A stretch of DNA of 64,000 bases from CAVROP01 sp050012175 (GTDB lineage Bacteria; Acidobacteriota; Terriglobia; UBA7540), in contig JBEKHR010000014.1 of assembly GCA_050012175.1 (NCBI GenBank), positions 1 through 64,000 of the forward strand, read 5' to 3'. Shown here piece by piece: positions 27,672 through 35,693 of this stretch. A program made the position numbers and the translations under genes. The notes beneath the pieces are model-generated. The model was given only the letters and a program-made list of their open reading frames with translations. It did no database searches and was not told the origin of the DNA. Position 1 is the stretch's first letter. Every line of letters starts with the position of its first letter.

Positions 27672-29565
27672 GAGACACCATCCACCCCGTTTCGAGTCCA
27701 TGGCTCCGACGCGACGCGATTTTTTGCGTCTCCTTTCCGTTTCGTGCGGGACGATCCCCGCGGGCTATTTCCTGGGGCTTGTTCCTCACTCTCCACTCCT
27801 GCAAATTGCGGCGAACCCTTTGCCGCGTTTACGCCATAGCGGGCCCGCCAAGTCCGACGTTCCTTTGGGATTCTCTTTTGTTGACGTAGCGGCTCAGGCA
27901 GGCCTCGGCAAAGCCGTGAATGTTTACGGTGGTGTAAACACGAAACGCACGCTGATGGACGAGATGGGCTGCGGGGTGGCGTTCTTCGACTACGACAGCG
28001 ACGGTTGGGTGGACATTTTCATGGTGAACGCGACCCGGTTCGAGGACTTGCCACCAGGCCCCCCTCCCTCCAACTTTCTTTTCCATAACAATCGGGATGG
28101 GACGTTCACCGACGTGACGGCCAAGGCCGGCTTGGTTCGCACGGGATGGGGCCAAGGTTGCTGCATCGGCGACTACGACAATGACGGCTTCGACGACCTC
28201 TTCGTAACTTACTGGGGGCAGAACGTTCTCTATCACAATAACGGAGACGGAACTTTCACGGATGTAACCGAGAAGGCCGGACTCATTCAAAAAGGTCCCC
28301 GGCCGCGATGGCACGTTGGGTGTTGCTTCGTCGATTATGATCGCGACGGATACTTGGATCTGTTTGTGGCCGACTATGTGAACTTCGACCCCCGGATGGC
28401 TCCTGCCCCGGGCTCGAGCGAACTCTGCATGTATTACGGCATCCCTGTGGCTTGCGGACCGCAGGGTTTGGGTGGGGGGACCAACATCCTTTATCATAAC
28501 CGCGGCGACGGGACGTTCGAGGATGTCTCAGAAGCGGCAGGCGTGACGACTCCGCGTGGGCCACTGGAACCGACTTCCGTCAGCGCGAATTGGATCCCCG
28601 TGGGGTCCTATGGGATGTCGGCGGTGGCTGCGGATTTCGACAATGACGGCTGGCCAGATATCTATGTCTCTTGCGACGAGGCGCCCAGCCTCCTCTACCA
28701 CAACAACCACGATGGCACTTTCACCGAAATCGGAACTGCTGCCGGCTGTGCTCTGAGTGAGGACGGAGTGTGCCAGGGAGGTATGGGAGTCGCGGTAGGC
28801 GACTACGATTGCGATGGATGGCTTGACATCGTCAAACCGAATTTCTCCGACGAAACCATCAGCGTCTATCACAACAACGGAAATGGCACATTTTACGATG
28901 CTGTTTACCAAGCCGGCCTTGGTTCGAGAATGAAATCGGTAGGCTGGGGCGTTGGGATATGCGATTTTGACAACGACGGATGGCGGGATATCTTTATTTC
29001 CACCGGGCACGTTTACCCTGAAATAGCCGGCCGCAGATTGACCGTAAACTTTGCAGACCGCAGAATCCTCTATAGGAACAAAGGTCATGGGCGGTTTGAA
29101 GATGTGTCGGCGAGAGCGGGCTCCGGTATCACACAGCCCCATGCGAGCCGCGGGTGCGCCTTCGGCGATTTCGATAACGATGGCGATGTGGACATCGTGG
29201 TGATCAATATGAACGAGCCACCCTCGCTTTTGCGCAATGATTGCAGGACAGGAAACAACTGGATCAAGGTGAAGTGCATCGGCACAAAATCAAATCGCAG
29301 TGCGATTGGCGCCCGGATAAAGGTCGTAACCGGCAGCCATTCTCAGATTGACGAGGTAATGAGCAGCTCGAGCTACATTTCTCACAACGATTTTCGCTTG
29401 CACTTTGGCCTCGGGCAGGCCAGCAAGGTTGATCTGATCGCCATCCGCTGGCCCTCGGGTGCTGAGGAATCCTTCTCCAATATCGAGGTCAACCAGTTGG
29501 TCATCATCCAGGAAGGTAGGGGAATCATCAAGGCCGAAAAGTTCAGCCCCCGCAAGCAAGCCTGA
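27664..29565 (+). CDS. CRTAC1-family FG-GAP/ASPIC-UnbV protein, Tat-exported (cassette B, third gene)
   Basis: The protein has 633 residues. The ATG lies inside the end of the preceding TPR gene. Residues 12-40 (APTRRDFLRLLSVSCG) form a twin-arginine signal, unlike cassette A's Sec-like segment, which implies folding, perhaps calcium loading, before export. FG-GAP loops (DYDNDGFDD, DYDRDGYLD, DFDNDGWPD, DFDNDGDVD) repeat through the propeller. The C-terminus has SNRSAIGARIKVVTG, FRLHFGLGQASKVD, WPSGAEESF and ends in GIIKAEKFSPRKQA. That last stretch matches the 22-codon scar at 37304, identifying the scar as the end of a third copy. Confidence 0.93.
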   Translation: MNRRHHPPRFESMAPTRRDFLRLLSVSCGTIPAGYFLGLVPHSPLLQIAANPLPRLRHSGPAKSDVPLGFSFVDVAAQAGLGKAVNVYGGVNTKRTLMDEMGCGVAFFDYDSDGWVDIFMVNATRFEDLPPGPPPSNFLFHNNRDGTFTDVTAKAGLVRTGWGQGCCIGDYDNDGFDDLFVTYWGQNVLYHNNGDGTFTDVTEKAGLIQKGPRPRWHVGCCFVDYDRDGYLDLFVADYVNFDPRMAPAPGSSELCMYYGIPVACGPQGLGGGTNILYHNRGDGTFEDVSEAAGVTTPRGPLEPTSVSANWIPVGSYGMSAVAADFDNDGWPDIYVSCDEAPSLLYHNNHDGTFTEIGTAAGCALSEDGVCQGGMGVAVGDYDCDGWLDIVKPNFSDETISVYHNNGNGTFYDAVYQAGLGSRMKSVGWGVGICDFDNDGWRDIFISTGHVYPEIAGRRLTVNFADRRILYRNKGHGRFEDVSARAGSGITQPHASRGCAFGDFDNDGDVDIVVINMNEPPSLLRNDCRTGNNWIKVKCIGTKSNRSAIGARIKVVTGSHSQIDEVMSSSSYISHNDFRLHFGLGQASKVDLIAIRWPSGAEESFSNIEVNQLVIIQEGRGIIKAEKFSPRKQA

Positions 29566-29677
29566 GAACCATCCACATTTAGGACTCCACATTTTCAGCT
29601 CGTACTTTCCAATTACACGGATCCCCCTCCGCGTGGGCGAGACGGACTCCTCATGCACCATCCCACGTCTGGAGCGG

Positions 29678-29715
29678 AAAAAACAACGGCTCCGAGCATC
29701 ACTACCCGGAGCCGT
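29678..29715 (-). terminator. Rho-independent terminator of the TonB receptor gene
   Basis: Read on the minus strand, ACGGCTCCG pairs with CGGAGCCGT across a short loop (29686-29715) and is followed by TTGTTTTTT. It lies 25 bases after the receptor's stop codon, where that gene converges with cassette B. Confidence 0.85.
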
Positions 29716-29739
29716 CAGTTGGAAGTCTCGGACTCCAAA

Positions 29740-32700
29740 TCAGAAGTTCAAGGTCAGACCGAACTCGATTCGCCTTGGTATGTTGCATTGACTGCCCGTT
29801 GAACCAAAACCTCCCGAACTCCAGTTCTGATTGGGCAGGCAGAAGTCAACACGGTTAAACAGGTTTCCTGCCTGTACCTCAAACCTGACATAGCTCCTCT
29901 CATTGATACGAGTGTCTTTCATGAAGTTGAGGTCTTCGTTATAGTAATGGGGCCCCCGATTATTGGCGTCGGATCGGGGGGCATTCCCGAACTTAAGCGC
30001 CCCGGGATCCGACCAAGCACTGCTCAGCAGGTATACGTCCTTGTTCGGGTCCTTGAAGCTCGTATTGACCCCGGAGCCCGAGACGTTGGGCCGCTTGTTG
30101 TTGTTGAATATCAGCCCACCCATGTCGTTATTCATAGCGATTTGCAGAGGCCGGCCTGACTGGTAAACCTGAGTCGCGGCGAGCTTCCAGCCACCGATCA
30201 CTCTGCCTAGCACACCGCTCGTGCTGGTCCCGAAGTGCTTGCCGGGTCCGAAAGGCAGTTCATAAATCCAGCTCAAGCCAAGGTAATTCGGAACGTCGTC
30301 AACACTGTTCGCATATTCACACTGATGAACGCAGGCTGGATTCTGAACGCTATTGCCCCCGAACTGGCCTCCGGTCTGCCCGCCGTGACCAGCTTCAGCG
30401 CCGTCGTTCCTGAGCTTGGAATAGGTATAGGCGACGCGGAATTGCATGCCTTGACGAGACATTCTCTTCTCGAAGAGAATCTGCAGGGCATGGTAGACGC
30501 TCTCCCCGACCGGGACGCTGCGGTAGTTAATGTCATAGTACTGCGGCCAGTGACGAAGGGCTTGGGCCAAGTCGCCGGTGAAGCCTGCATACGGCAGGGG
30601 GACGCCGACGGCCGTAGGCGAACCAGTGAGCTGAGCTGCAGTATATTGCGTCAACACACTCGGGTTGAGCTTGTTTGCGCCTGTTCCCGCCCAGGCCGCG
30701 GGTGCAACCAGTCGTGTTCCGTGGTTCCCCACGTAGTCGATATCAATCATCATGTTGTCGGTGAGCTGACGTTGAAACGACAGCGACCAGTTCTGGTAAC
30801 GAGGCAGAGTCTCCCCGTCCGGCTGTATCGTGGTCGGAGAAGTTCCATTGGCCACCGTGGGGCTAAGATTCGGCGGGAACTTGATGTCAGCCGCAGGGAA
30901 CCCACTATCCCAATAGAACGCAGGTGCACGGCCGTTGGTGAGGTTGGGAGCCGTGGGGGTTGTCTGGTAGCCGGTGTTGGGCTTCCCCATCCATTGGTCC
31001 ATGTTTACGCCGGAATAGTAGATTCCATAGCCGCCACGGATTACGTCCTTGGCGTCGGGCGCATAGGCAAGACCGAATCGAGGTCCCCAATTCCAATGAA
31101 TGTTCTCCTGGCTGCGTTTGCCGGCCGTGGCAAAAACCATTGCCCCGGGAATTCCTCCAGCGCCGGGGTTCGCTGCGGTTGGGTCAAACCACGATTCGCG
31201 GTTGTGTTGTTCGACATATGCGGATTGATAATCCCAACGCAGGCCTAGGGTAAGGGTCAGTTTGCGCGTCAGCTTGATTTCGTCGTTGACCCAGGGCGCC
31301 GTGTAATAGTCTTGATACATTTCGTAGGTAGGAATGTTGAAGTTTGCATTGTCCACCTGGCCCAACAGCATCGAAGCGAAGGAGTCGCCGGTCTTTGATA
31401 GGTTATTACCCGCCGCGTCGTAGCCGGCGGTTTCGTTCGCACTGAAATTGTAGCTGCCGCCGGTCCCCAAAGCCCACCCTTTTTGTGGAACGTTGAGGAA
31501 GCGGTATTCCCATCCGAACTTGATGGTGTGCTTGCCTTTGATCCAGGTCAGGTCGTCGATGAACTGATAGCGGTTATTGACTTCAAAACCGTCGGTCCAA
31601 CTGTTGCCGATCGTGGTATAGGGCGTAATGCCGCCCCCGAACCCGAGATTCGGAGGTCCGGCAGTGTTATCAATGATCCCCTTCAGAGGCAGCTTTTGGG
31701 CCCACCCCACCCCGGTCGACAGAGAGTGGCCACCCATGATCCAGCGATCGTAGGCAAGGGTGGTGTGGTTGAATAGGTTCGGCTTTATCACGTAGCTCAA
31801 CTGTAAATGGTCATTGTGGTTGGTGATGAGCTGGTAGAAACCGACACCGAAGAAGGTGTCGTTCTTCTGGGACTGAAGCTGGCCGTCGAACTGCGTGGTG
31901 CAGCCCATGGGGGCGCCGCAGTGCGCCGTGCGCGGCCGGCGGTTCATGTAGAACGTGTTGCTCAACTGCAGCTTGTCGCTGATCGTGTGATCCAATCTGA
32001 GCAACCAGGTTTTGACGGTGATCTTGTTGTTGTCGTCCGAAACTCCTCCGTAACCATTCGCGCGAACAGTCGGGAGGTTCAAGTCCCGGTCTGGTTTCTG
32101 CCACAACGGAACGATCTTCGCCGCAATTGCGCTCCACAGCGGGTCGGCGGCCGGAATCATGTTAGCGGTGGCCGTTGGCAGCCCGGTGGTGGGGTCAAAT
32201 CCGTACCCATCACGAACCGGGATCCCACCGACGGTGCGGGTTGTGGCCGGGTTAAAGATCTCCCCCTGATAGACGGGGCGCCCGAGAGCGTCCGTCGCGA
32301 TCTGCGGCCCGAGGTAGCCGCTGAAATCCCCCGTCCTCGAGGCCATTGAGGGTATGTAATTCACGAACCCGGTATTGACAGTGCTGGTGTATTTGAGCCA
32401 GTCATAGTTCGTGAAGAAGAAGGTCCTGTTCTTTCCGTTGTAGACCTTCGGAATCCAGACAGGCCCACCGATTGCAATGCCCAAGTTGTTCTGCGTCAAA
32501 GGTAGAACGTCAGGCAGGAAGAAGATTCGGGCATTCTCTTTCCCGCTGATCAGGTAGTCGTATATCTCCCCGTGAAAGTCGTTCGTGCCCGATTTCGTGG
32601 TGTACTGGATAAACCCGCCGCTCGTATGACCGTACTGGGCTGAAAACTGGTTCAAGATAACCTTCATTTCCTTTACGGAATCGTACGGGAGCGAGCTTTC

Positions 32701-33351
32701 CTGGGTTTGGCTGTGCCCTTCAGCGTAACCGAACGCCGCACCATCAAACCAGTTTTCGGTGGACATCGTCTGCCCGCCGTTGATGCGGGATTGGAACTGG
32801 CTGCCCCGGAACATGGCGTCGCCATTGGGAGCTAGAGGGATGTAACCCGGCTGGACTTGCAACAACTGTTCAGCCAACCGGATGTCCGCACCCATCACCG
32901 CCGGAAGATCCTCGTAATACCGCTGCCCCAGGCTGTGAGAAACCTCGGGCGTCTGCGTGTTAATCATCCCCGTTGCGGCTTTGACCTCGATCAGGGTCGT
33001 CATCCTGCCCACCTGCAAGACTACGTCCTGCCGAAAATGCACACCTCCTGTGAGAACAATGTCGCTCCGGTGGAAAGTCGTGAACCCTTCCTTCTCCACC
33101 TGAATCGAGTATGTCCCCAGGATCAAAAGCGGTGTGCCGTAAGCACCCGCCGAGTCCGTGGTGACTACGGTCTTCACACCTGTATCCTGGTTAGTGATTG
33201 TCACCTTGGCATCTGGCGCAGCAGCGCCGGTCGAGTCCGTGATCTGTCCGCCTACCACGGCACGGTCAACGCCCTGGCCGAAAAGAACGCTCGATATTGA
33301 GAGAAATGCTGTGAGACACAGACATAGCAAACCGAGAAAGCACCGAGTCAT
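29740..33351 (-). CDS. TonB-dependent receptor with N-terminal carboxypeptidase-regulatory-like domain
   Basis: The 1203-residue outer-membrane protein begins at the ATG at 33351, chosen because AAGGAGGT at 33356-33363 sits directly upstream; an ATG 30 bases earlier lacks this. A signal peptide (CFLGLLCLCLTAFLSISSVLFGQ) leads into a beta-sandwich domain (about 30-110: GGQITDSTGAAAPDAKVTITN, GTYSIQVEKEGF). A plug region and a long barrel follow, and the chain ends in FGLTLNF, the aromatic C-terminus used for outer-membrane assembly. It is the 'Oar-like' type common in Acidobacteriota, which imports large substrates using TonB energy. Among glycosidases it probably takes up oligosaccharides, but the ligand is not shown. 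No SusD gene is nearby. Control is suggested by two LacI-like palindromes upstream. Confidence 0.93.
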   Translation of the reverse strand: MTRCFLGLLCLCLTAFLSISSVLFGQGVDRAVVGGQITDSTGAAAPDAKVTITNQDTGVKTVVTTDSAGAYGTPLLILGTYSIQVEKEGFTTFHRSDIVLTGGVHFRQDVVLQVGRMTTLIEVKAATGMINTQTPEVSHSLGQRYYEDLPAVMGADIRLAEQLLQVQPGYIPLAPNGDAMFRGSQFQSRINGGQTMSTENWFDGAAFGYAEGHSQTQESSLPYDSVKEMKVILNQFSAQYGHTSGGFIQYTTKSGTNDFHGEIYDYLISGKENARIFFLPDVLPLTQNNLGIAIGGPVWIPKVYNGKNRTFFFTNYDWLKYTSTVNTGFVNYIPSMASRTGDFSGYLGPQIATDALGRPVYQGEIFNPATTRTVGGIPVRDGYGFDPTTGLPTATANMIPAADPLWSAIAAKIVPLWQKPDRDLNLPTVRANGYGGVSDDNNKITVKTWLLRLDHTISDKLQLSNTFYMNRRPRTAHCGAPMGCTTQFDGQLQSQKNDTFFGVGFYQLITNHNDHLQLSYVIKPNLFNHTTLAYDRWIMGGHSLSTGVGWAQKLPLKGIIDNTAGPPNLGFGGGITPYTTIGNSWTDGFEVNNRYQFIDDLTWIKGKHTIKFGWEYRFLNVPQKGWALGTGGSYNFSANETAGYDAAGNNLSKTGDSFASMLLGQVDNANFNIPTYEMYQDYYTAPWVNDEIKLTRKLTLTLGLRWDYQSAYVEQHNRESWFDPTAANPGAGGIPGAMVFATAGKRSQENIHWNWGPRFGLAYAPDAKDVIRGGYGIYYSGVNMDQWMGKPNTGYQTTPTAPNLTNGRAPAFYWDSGFPAADIKFPPNLSPTVANGTSPTTIQPDGETLPRYQNWSLSFQRQLTDNMMIDIDYVGNHGTRLVAPAAWAGTGANKLNPSVLTQYTAAQLTGSPTAVGVPLPYAGFTGDLAQALRHWPQYYDINYRSVPVGESVYHALQILFEKRMSRQGMQFRVAYTYSKLRNDGAEAGHGGQTGGQFGGNSVQNPACVHQCEYANSVDDVPNYLGLSWIYELPFGPGKHFGTSTSGVLGRVIGGWKLAATQVYQSGRPLQIAMNNDMGGLIFNNNKRPNVSGSGVNTSFKDPNKDVYLLSSAWSDPGALKFGNAPRSDANNRGPHYYNEDLNFMKDTRINERSYVRFEVQAGNLFNRVDFCLPNQNWSSGGFGSTGSQCNIPRRIEFGLTLNF

Positions 33352-33408
33352 CTTTACCTCCTTATTTGACACCTTCCACATGATTAGCTGTTTTCCTGCT
33401 CCTACAAG

Positions 33409-33422
33409 CGAAAGCGCTTGCA
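33409..33422 (-). promoter_or_regulatory. LacI-family-like operator 1
   Basis: Read toward the receptor gene the site is TGCAAGCGCTTTCG, with the AAGCGCTT core typical of LacI/GalR operators. It lies about 60 bases before the receptor start. The LacI-type gene at the window start is a candidate binder, by inference only. Confidence 0.5.
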
Positions 33423-33633
33423 GTACGATCTATCCCACGGCAAAAAACCCAGACCCTTAAACATTAGAAATATTCAGCGAACATTTAGAAGTCGTGCAAG
33501 AAACGATCTTGGCTCCCTAATTTACGGCTGCTCGCCCTGAAGACGGCGAGCGTTTGACTCAAGAGCCAATTTGAATAACTCAATGACTATCTGGTCTTTT
33601 CTTGGGGCTTAGCTGTTTTCCAGCTCCTATAAC

Positions 33634-33647
33634 CGAAAGCGGTTGCA
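33634..33647 (-). promoter_or_regulatory. LacI-family-like operator 2
   Basis: The second copy reads TGCAACCGCTTTCG on the minus strand. It differs from operator 1 at one position of the core (AACCGCTT) while the flanking ACCGAAAGCGGT still pairs, so the symmetry appears to be preserved by a compensating change. Confidence 0.45.
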
Positions 33648-33733
33648 GTACGATCGATCCAACGGCGGACATGGTAAATCCTTAAATGACGGTTGTCAAG
33701 CAAAAAAACTAAGGAAACATTAGAAATATTCAA

Positions 33734-33925
33734 GACCGGTAGTTGGTTCTGATTATCCGCCCCGCAATCCCAAGATCTGCAAAGGGATAAGCGTTCTTAT
33801 CCAGGAAAAGGAAGATTTGGTTCAGGTTGTGTGCGCCCCAGGAATCAAGTTTCTGCCCATCATGCGCAGCCGATAGGTTGTCAATGCTCAGGATGATGGC
33901 AGGGAAGCGTTTTTCCGCAGCTTGG
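33734..33925 (-). other. Possible 3' relic of an unidentified gene
   Basis: On the minus strand this stretch translates without stops as ...KLDSWGAHNLNQIFLFLDKN... and ends NYRS-stop near 33730. The composition is protein-like but I recognise no family. Its upstream part is cut by the small transposable element at 33926. It could be the end of a gene that once belonged to the second copy of the receptor promoter. Confidence 0.25.
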
Positions 33926-34056
33926 CTAGTGTCCTGTAACATTTGATTCTTTACAACGTTTGACCTTTTCGAGCATGCTATCGGTGGTGCAAGCATGAGC
34001 CCATGCCCAACACGGAGCGGGGCTATTGTCAAGTCTTAAATGGTACAGGACACTAG
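33926..34056. mobile_element. 131-bp MITE-like element with 21-bp inverted ends
   Basis: The left end CTAGTGTCCTGTA... (33926-33946) and the reverse complement of the right end (34036-34056) agree at 19 of 21 bases. The outer TA inside CTAG fits the TA target preference of IS630/Tc1-type elements. No transposase fits inside, so it is a non-autonomous element. Its right end supplies the TAG stop codon of the GH79 gene, meaning the insertion trimmed or replaced that gene's natural end. Confidence 0.65.
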
Positions 34057-35504
34057 CCCCCCAAGGTCACTAACGCCGCACTCGCAGCCGGAAGTGCAAT
34101 TACCCACTCGCCGCCCCGAGTTGTTAATTCCTCGCGACGCGCTGCTGTCCACTGGGCATCAGCGGCTATTGCGGAACCCCCCAGGGTTACTTCTCCGTTG
34201 CTTTCAAGCGACGGGGCCGCCAATCGCAACAAACTACCAGCCGCGAAAGCCCGGGTGCCGACAATGGTCACTTCCACGTCGCGCGATGCTTCTTTATTGA
34301 TCAATGTCACCAACAAACGCTTGTCCTCGCCCAGCACCGCGTACGCTTTCACATTCATATTCCCCGCGTCGTACTGCACATTCACCCGCCGCCCCCGGCT
34401 TGCTTGGGCGAATGCCAGCATGCCGTAGTAGAGCGGCTTGGCGAAATAGTTGCCATGCTCGTCGTCACCAATGGGTGAATACGAGCTGATAAAACCGCGG
34501 TGATTCACGCCGGTTTCAAGATTAACCCCGCTGGCATCGGCGGACGCGAGAGTGAATAGAAAGTCCAGACCCCACAGCGAGGAAGCGAACGTGTCGCTCA
34601 CTCCCGGTTTCCCCCCGCCGAAGCAGGAGTTCGTCTCGCAGATGCGATAGGGCAAGTTCACCGATAGTGAAGCGGACCGGCACTGTGCCAGGATCCGGGT
34701 CAGCTTCTCGTCTCCCCTCAGCAGGTTCTCGAGCGTGCTTGCCGGATTCTCCGGTGGCCCTTCCGCGTAGTAGTGGTGCGTGAGCAGCTTGATGTCCCTG
34801 CCTTCATCGGCGGCAAACTGGGTGACCCAATCGGTCTTGCTGGCGACGTCCGGCCCGGCAAGGGGAACATTGGGCAGCTTCGCCCGTACCGCATCCCGGT
34901 AGCGGCGATACTCCTCGCGAAACTGTGCATATCCGTAGCCCTTCGGCCGGTGCGCCCTGTCGAAGAGGTCGGGCTCGTTTCCTATTTCCAGCGCCAGAAG
35001 GTTGTCCCCGGCAGCCGCAGCCACCACCTGCGCTTCTTCAACTGCCTGCTGCGGTGTGCCGCGCCCAAGATTCAGGCCCCAGATTAGTTTCCAGCCGGTA
35101 GCATCCAGAAACCCTCCCAAGTCCTCAATCACCGCCTCATTCACCACCGTCGCCTTCGGCGCTGACAACGGCTGGCCCTCGGGCGAAAACGTCGAATAAT
35201 CTGAAGTATTCCCGCCCACTCGGATCACGCCCTGCACCCCGAGGACTCGGACGAATTGCACGTAGGTATGATTTTTCCCGCTGAGCAGGCCCGGTCTCGC
35301 GACGGATGAAATCTCATACCCAAGCCCCATGAAATCAGGTGGGATTACGCCGAGCACCCGCTCCGGATCTACATTCAACCGGACCGGCTGTACCTGACCC
35401 ATCGCGTTCAAGGTCGCGCCTTGTGAAGATTTCCCCACCACGCTTAGCGCAACCATCGAATTGGCCAAAAACTTTCGACGATCCATGTACACCGGTATTT
35501 CCAT
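34053..35504 (-). CDS. GH79-type glycoside hydrolase (beta-glucuronidase/heparanase-like), Tat-exported
   Basis: The 483-residue enzyme starts at the ATG at 35504, preceded by GGGAGC; a slightly later ATG (35486) begins right at the twin-arginine signal MDRRKFLANSMVALS. Barrel landmarks of GH79 are VIRVGGNTSDYS (93-104), the acid/base Glu177 in LEIGNEPDLF and the nucleophile Glu290 in RICETNSCFGGG. A C-terminal beta domain (LLVTLINKEASRDVEVTI) follows. Members cleave beta-glucuronides from plant or animal glycans; next to arabinan and xylan enzymes a plant 4-O-methylglucuronyl or arabinogalactan substrate is likelier. The stop codon comes from an inserted small element, so the final residues may differ from the ancestral protein. 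Confidence 0.83.
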   Translation of the reverse strand: MEIPVYMDRRKFLANSMVALSVVGKSSQGATLNAMGQVQPVRLNVDPERVLGVIPPDFMGLGYEISSVARPGLLSGKNHTYVQFVRVLGVQGVIRVGGNTSDYSTFSPEGQPLSAPKATVVNEAVIEDLGGFLDATGWKLIWGLNLGRGTPQQAVEEAQVVAAAAGDNLLALEIGNEPDLFDRAHRPKGYGYAQFREEYRRYRDAVRAKLPNVPLAGPDVASKTDWVTQFAADEGRDIKLLTHHYYAEGPPENPASTLENLLRGDEKLTRILAQCRSASLSVNLPYRICETNSCFGGGKPGVSDTFASSLWGLDFLFTLASADASGVNLETGVNHRGFISSYSPIGDDEHGNYFAKPLYYGMLAFAQASRGRRVNVQYDAGNMNVKAYAVLGEDKRLLVTLINKEASRDVEVTIVGTRAFAAGSLLRLAAPSLESNGEVTLGGSAIAADAQWTAARREELTTRGGEWVIALPAASAALVTLGG

Positions 35505-35693
35505 TTTAGCTCCCAACCGCCCCACAGCATACACCCTTAATACCCGCTCTGCCGACTGGATTTCTCCCGTTTTCGCCACGAAGGCTGAGAGACCGACTGG
35601 TGGGGGATTGGAGTCGCATGGTAAGATGGCCGTGTAGTGTCATCGTCACGAAATTGCACTAGGCCTGATTTCCAGTGCAGTATGTGGAGGCCT

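Larger units (their letters stand above)
33385..33733. repeat. Duplicated control region upstream of the TonB receptor
   Basis: A block of about 60 bases beginning TTAGCTGTTTTCC and containing CTCCTA, a palindrome and GCAGTACGATC occurs at 33384-33441 and again at 33608-33667 in the same orientation. Each copy is followed by an ACATTAGAAATATTCA motif (33460-33475 and 33717-33732). The pair looks like a duplicated promoter/operator: the downstream gene of one copy may have been lost. Confidence 0.7.

Noticed and set aside
30235..31248. 337-codon plus-strand frame inside the TonB receptor gene
   Set aside because: Antisense shadow; the minus strand has a complete receptor with signal, terminator and ribosome binding site.
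35637..35693. Extended GTG start for the cassette C TPR gene
   Set aside because: The ATG at 35694 follows GGAGG and leaves a normal signal peptide; the longer start adds a polar stretch with no support, though it cannot be excluded.
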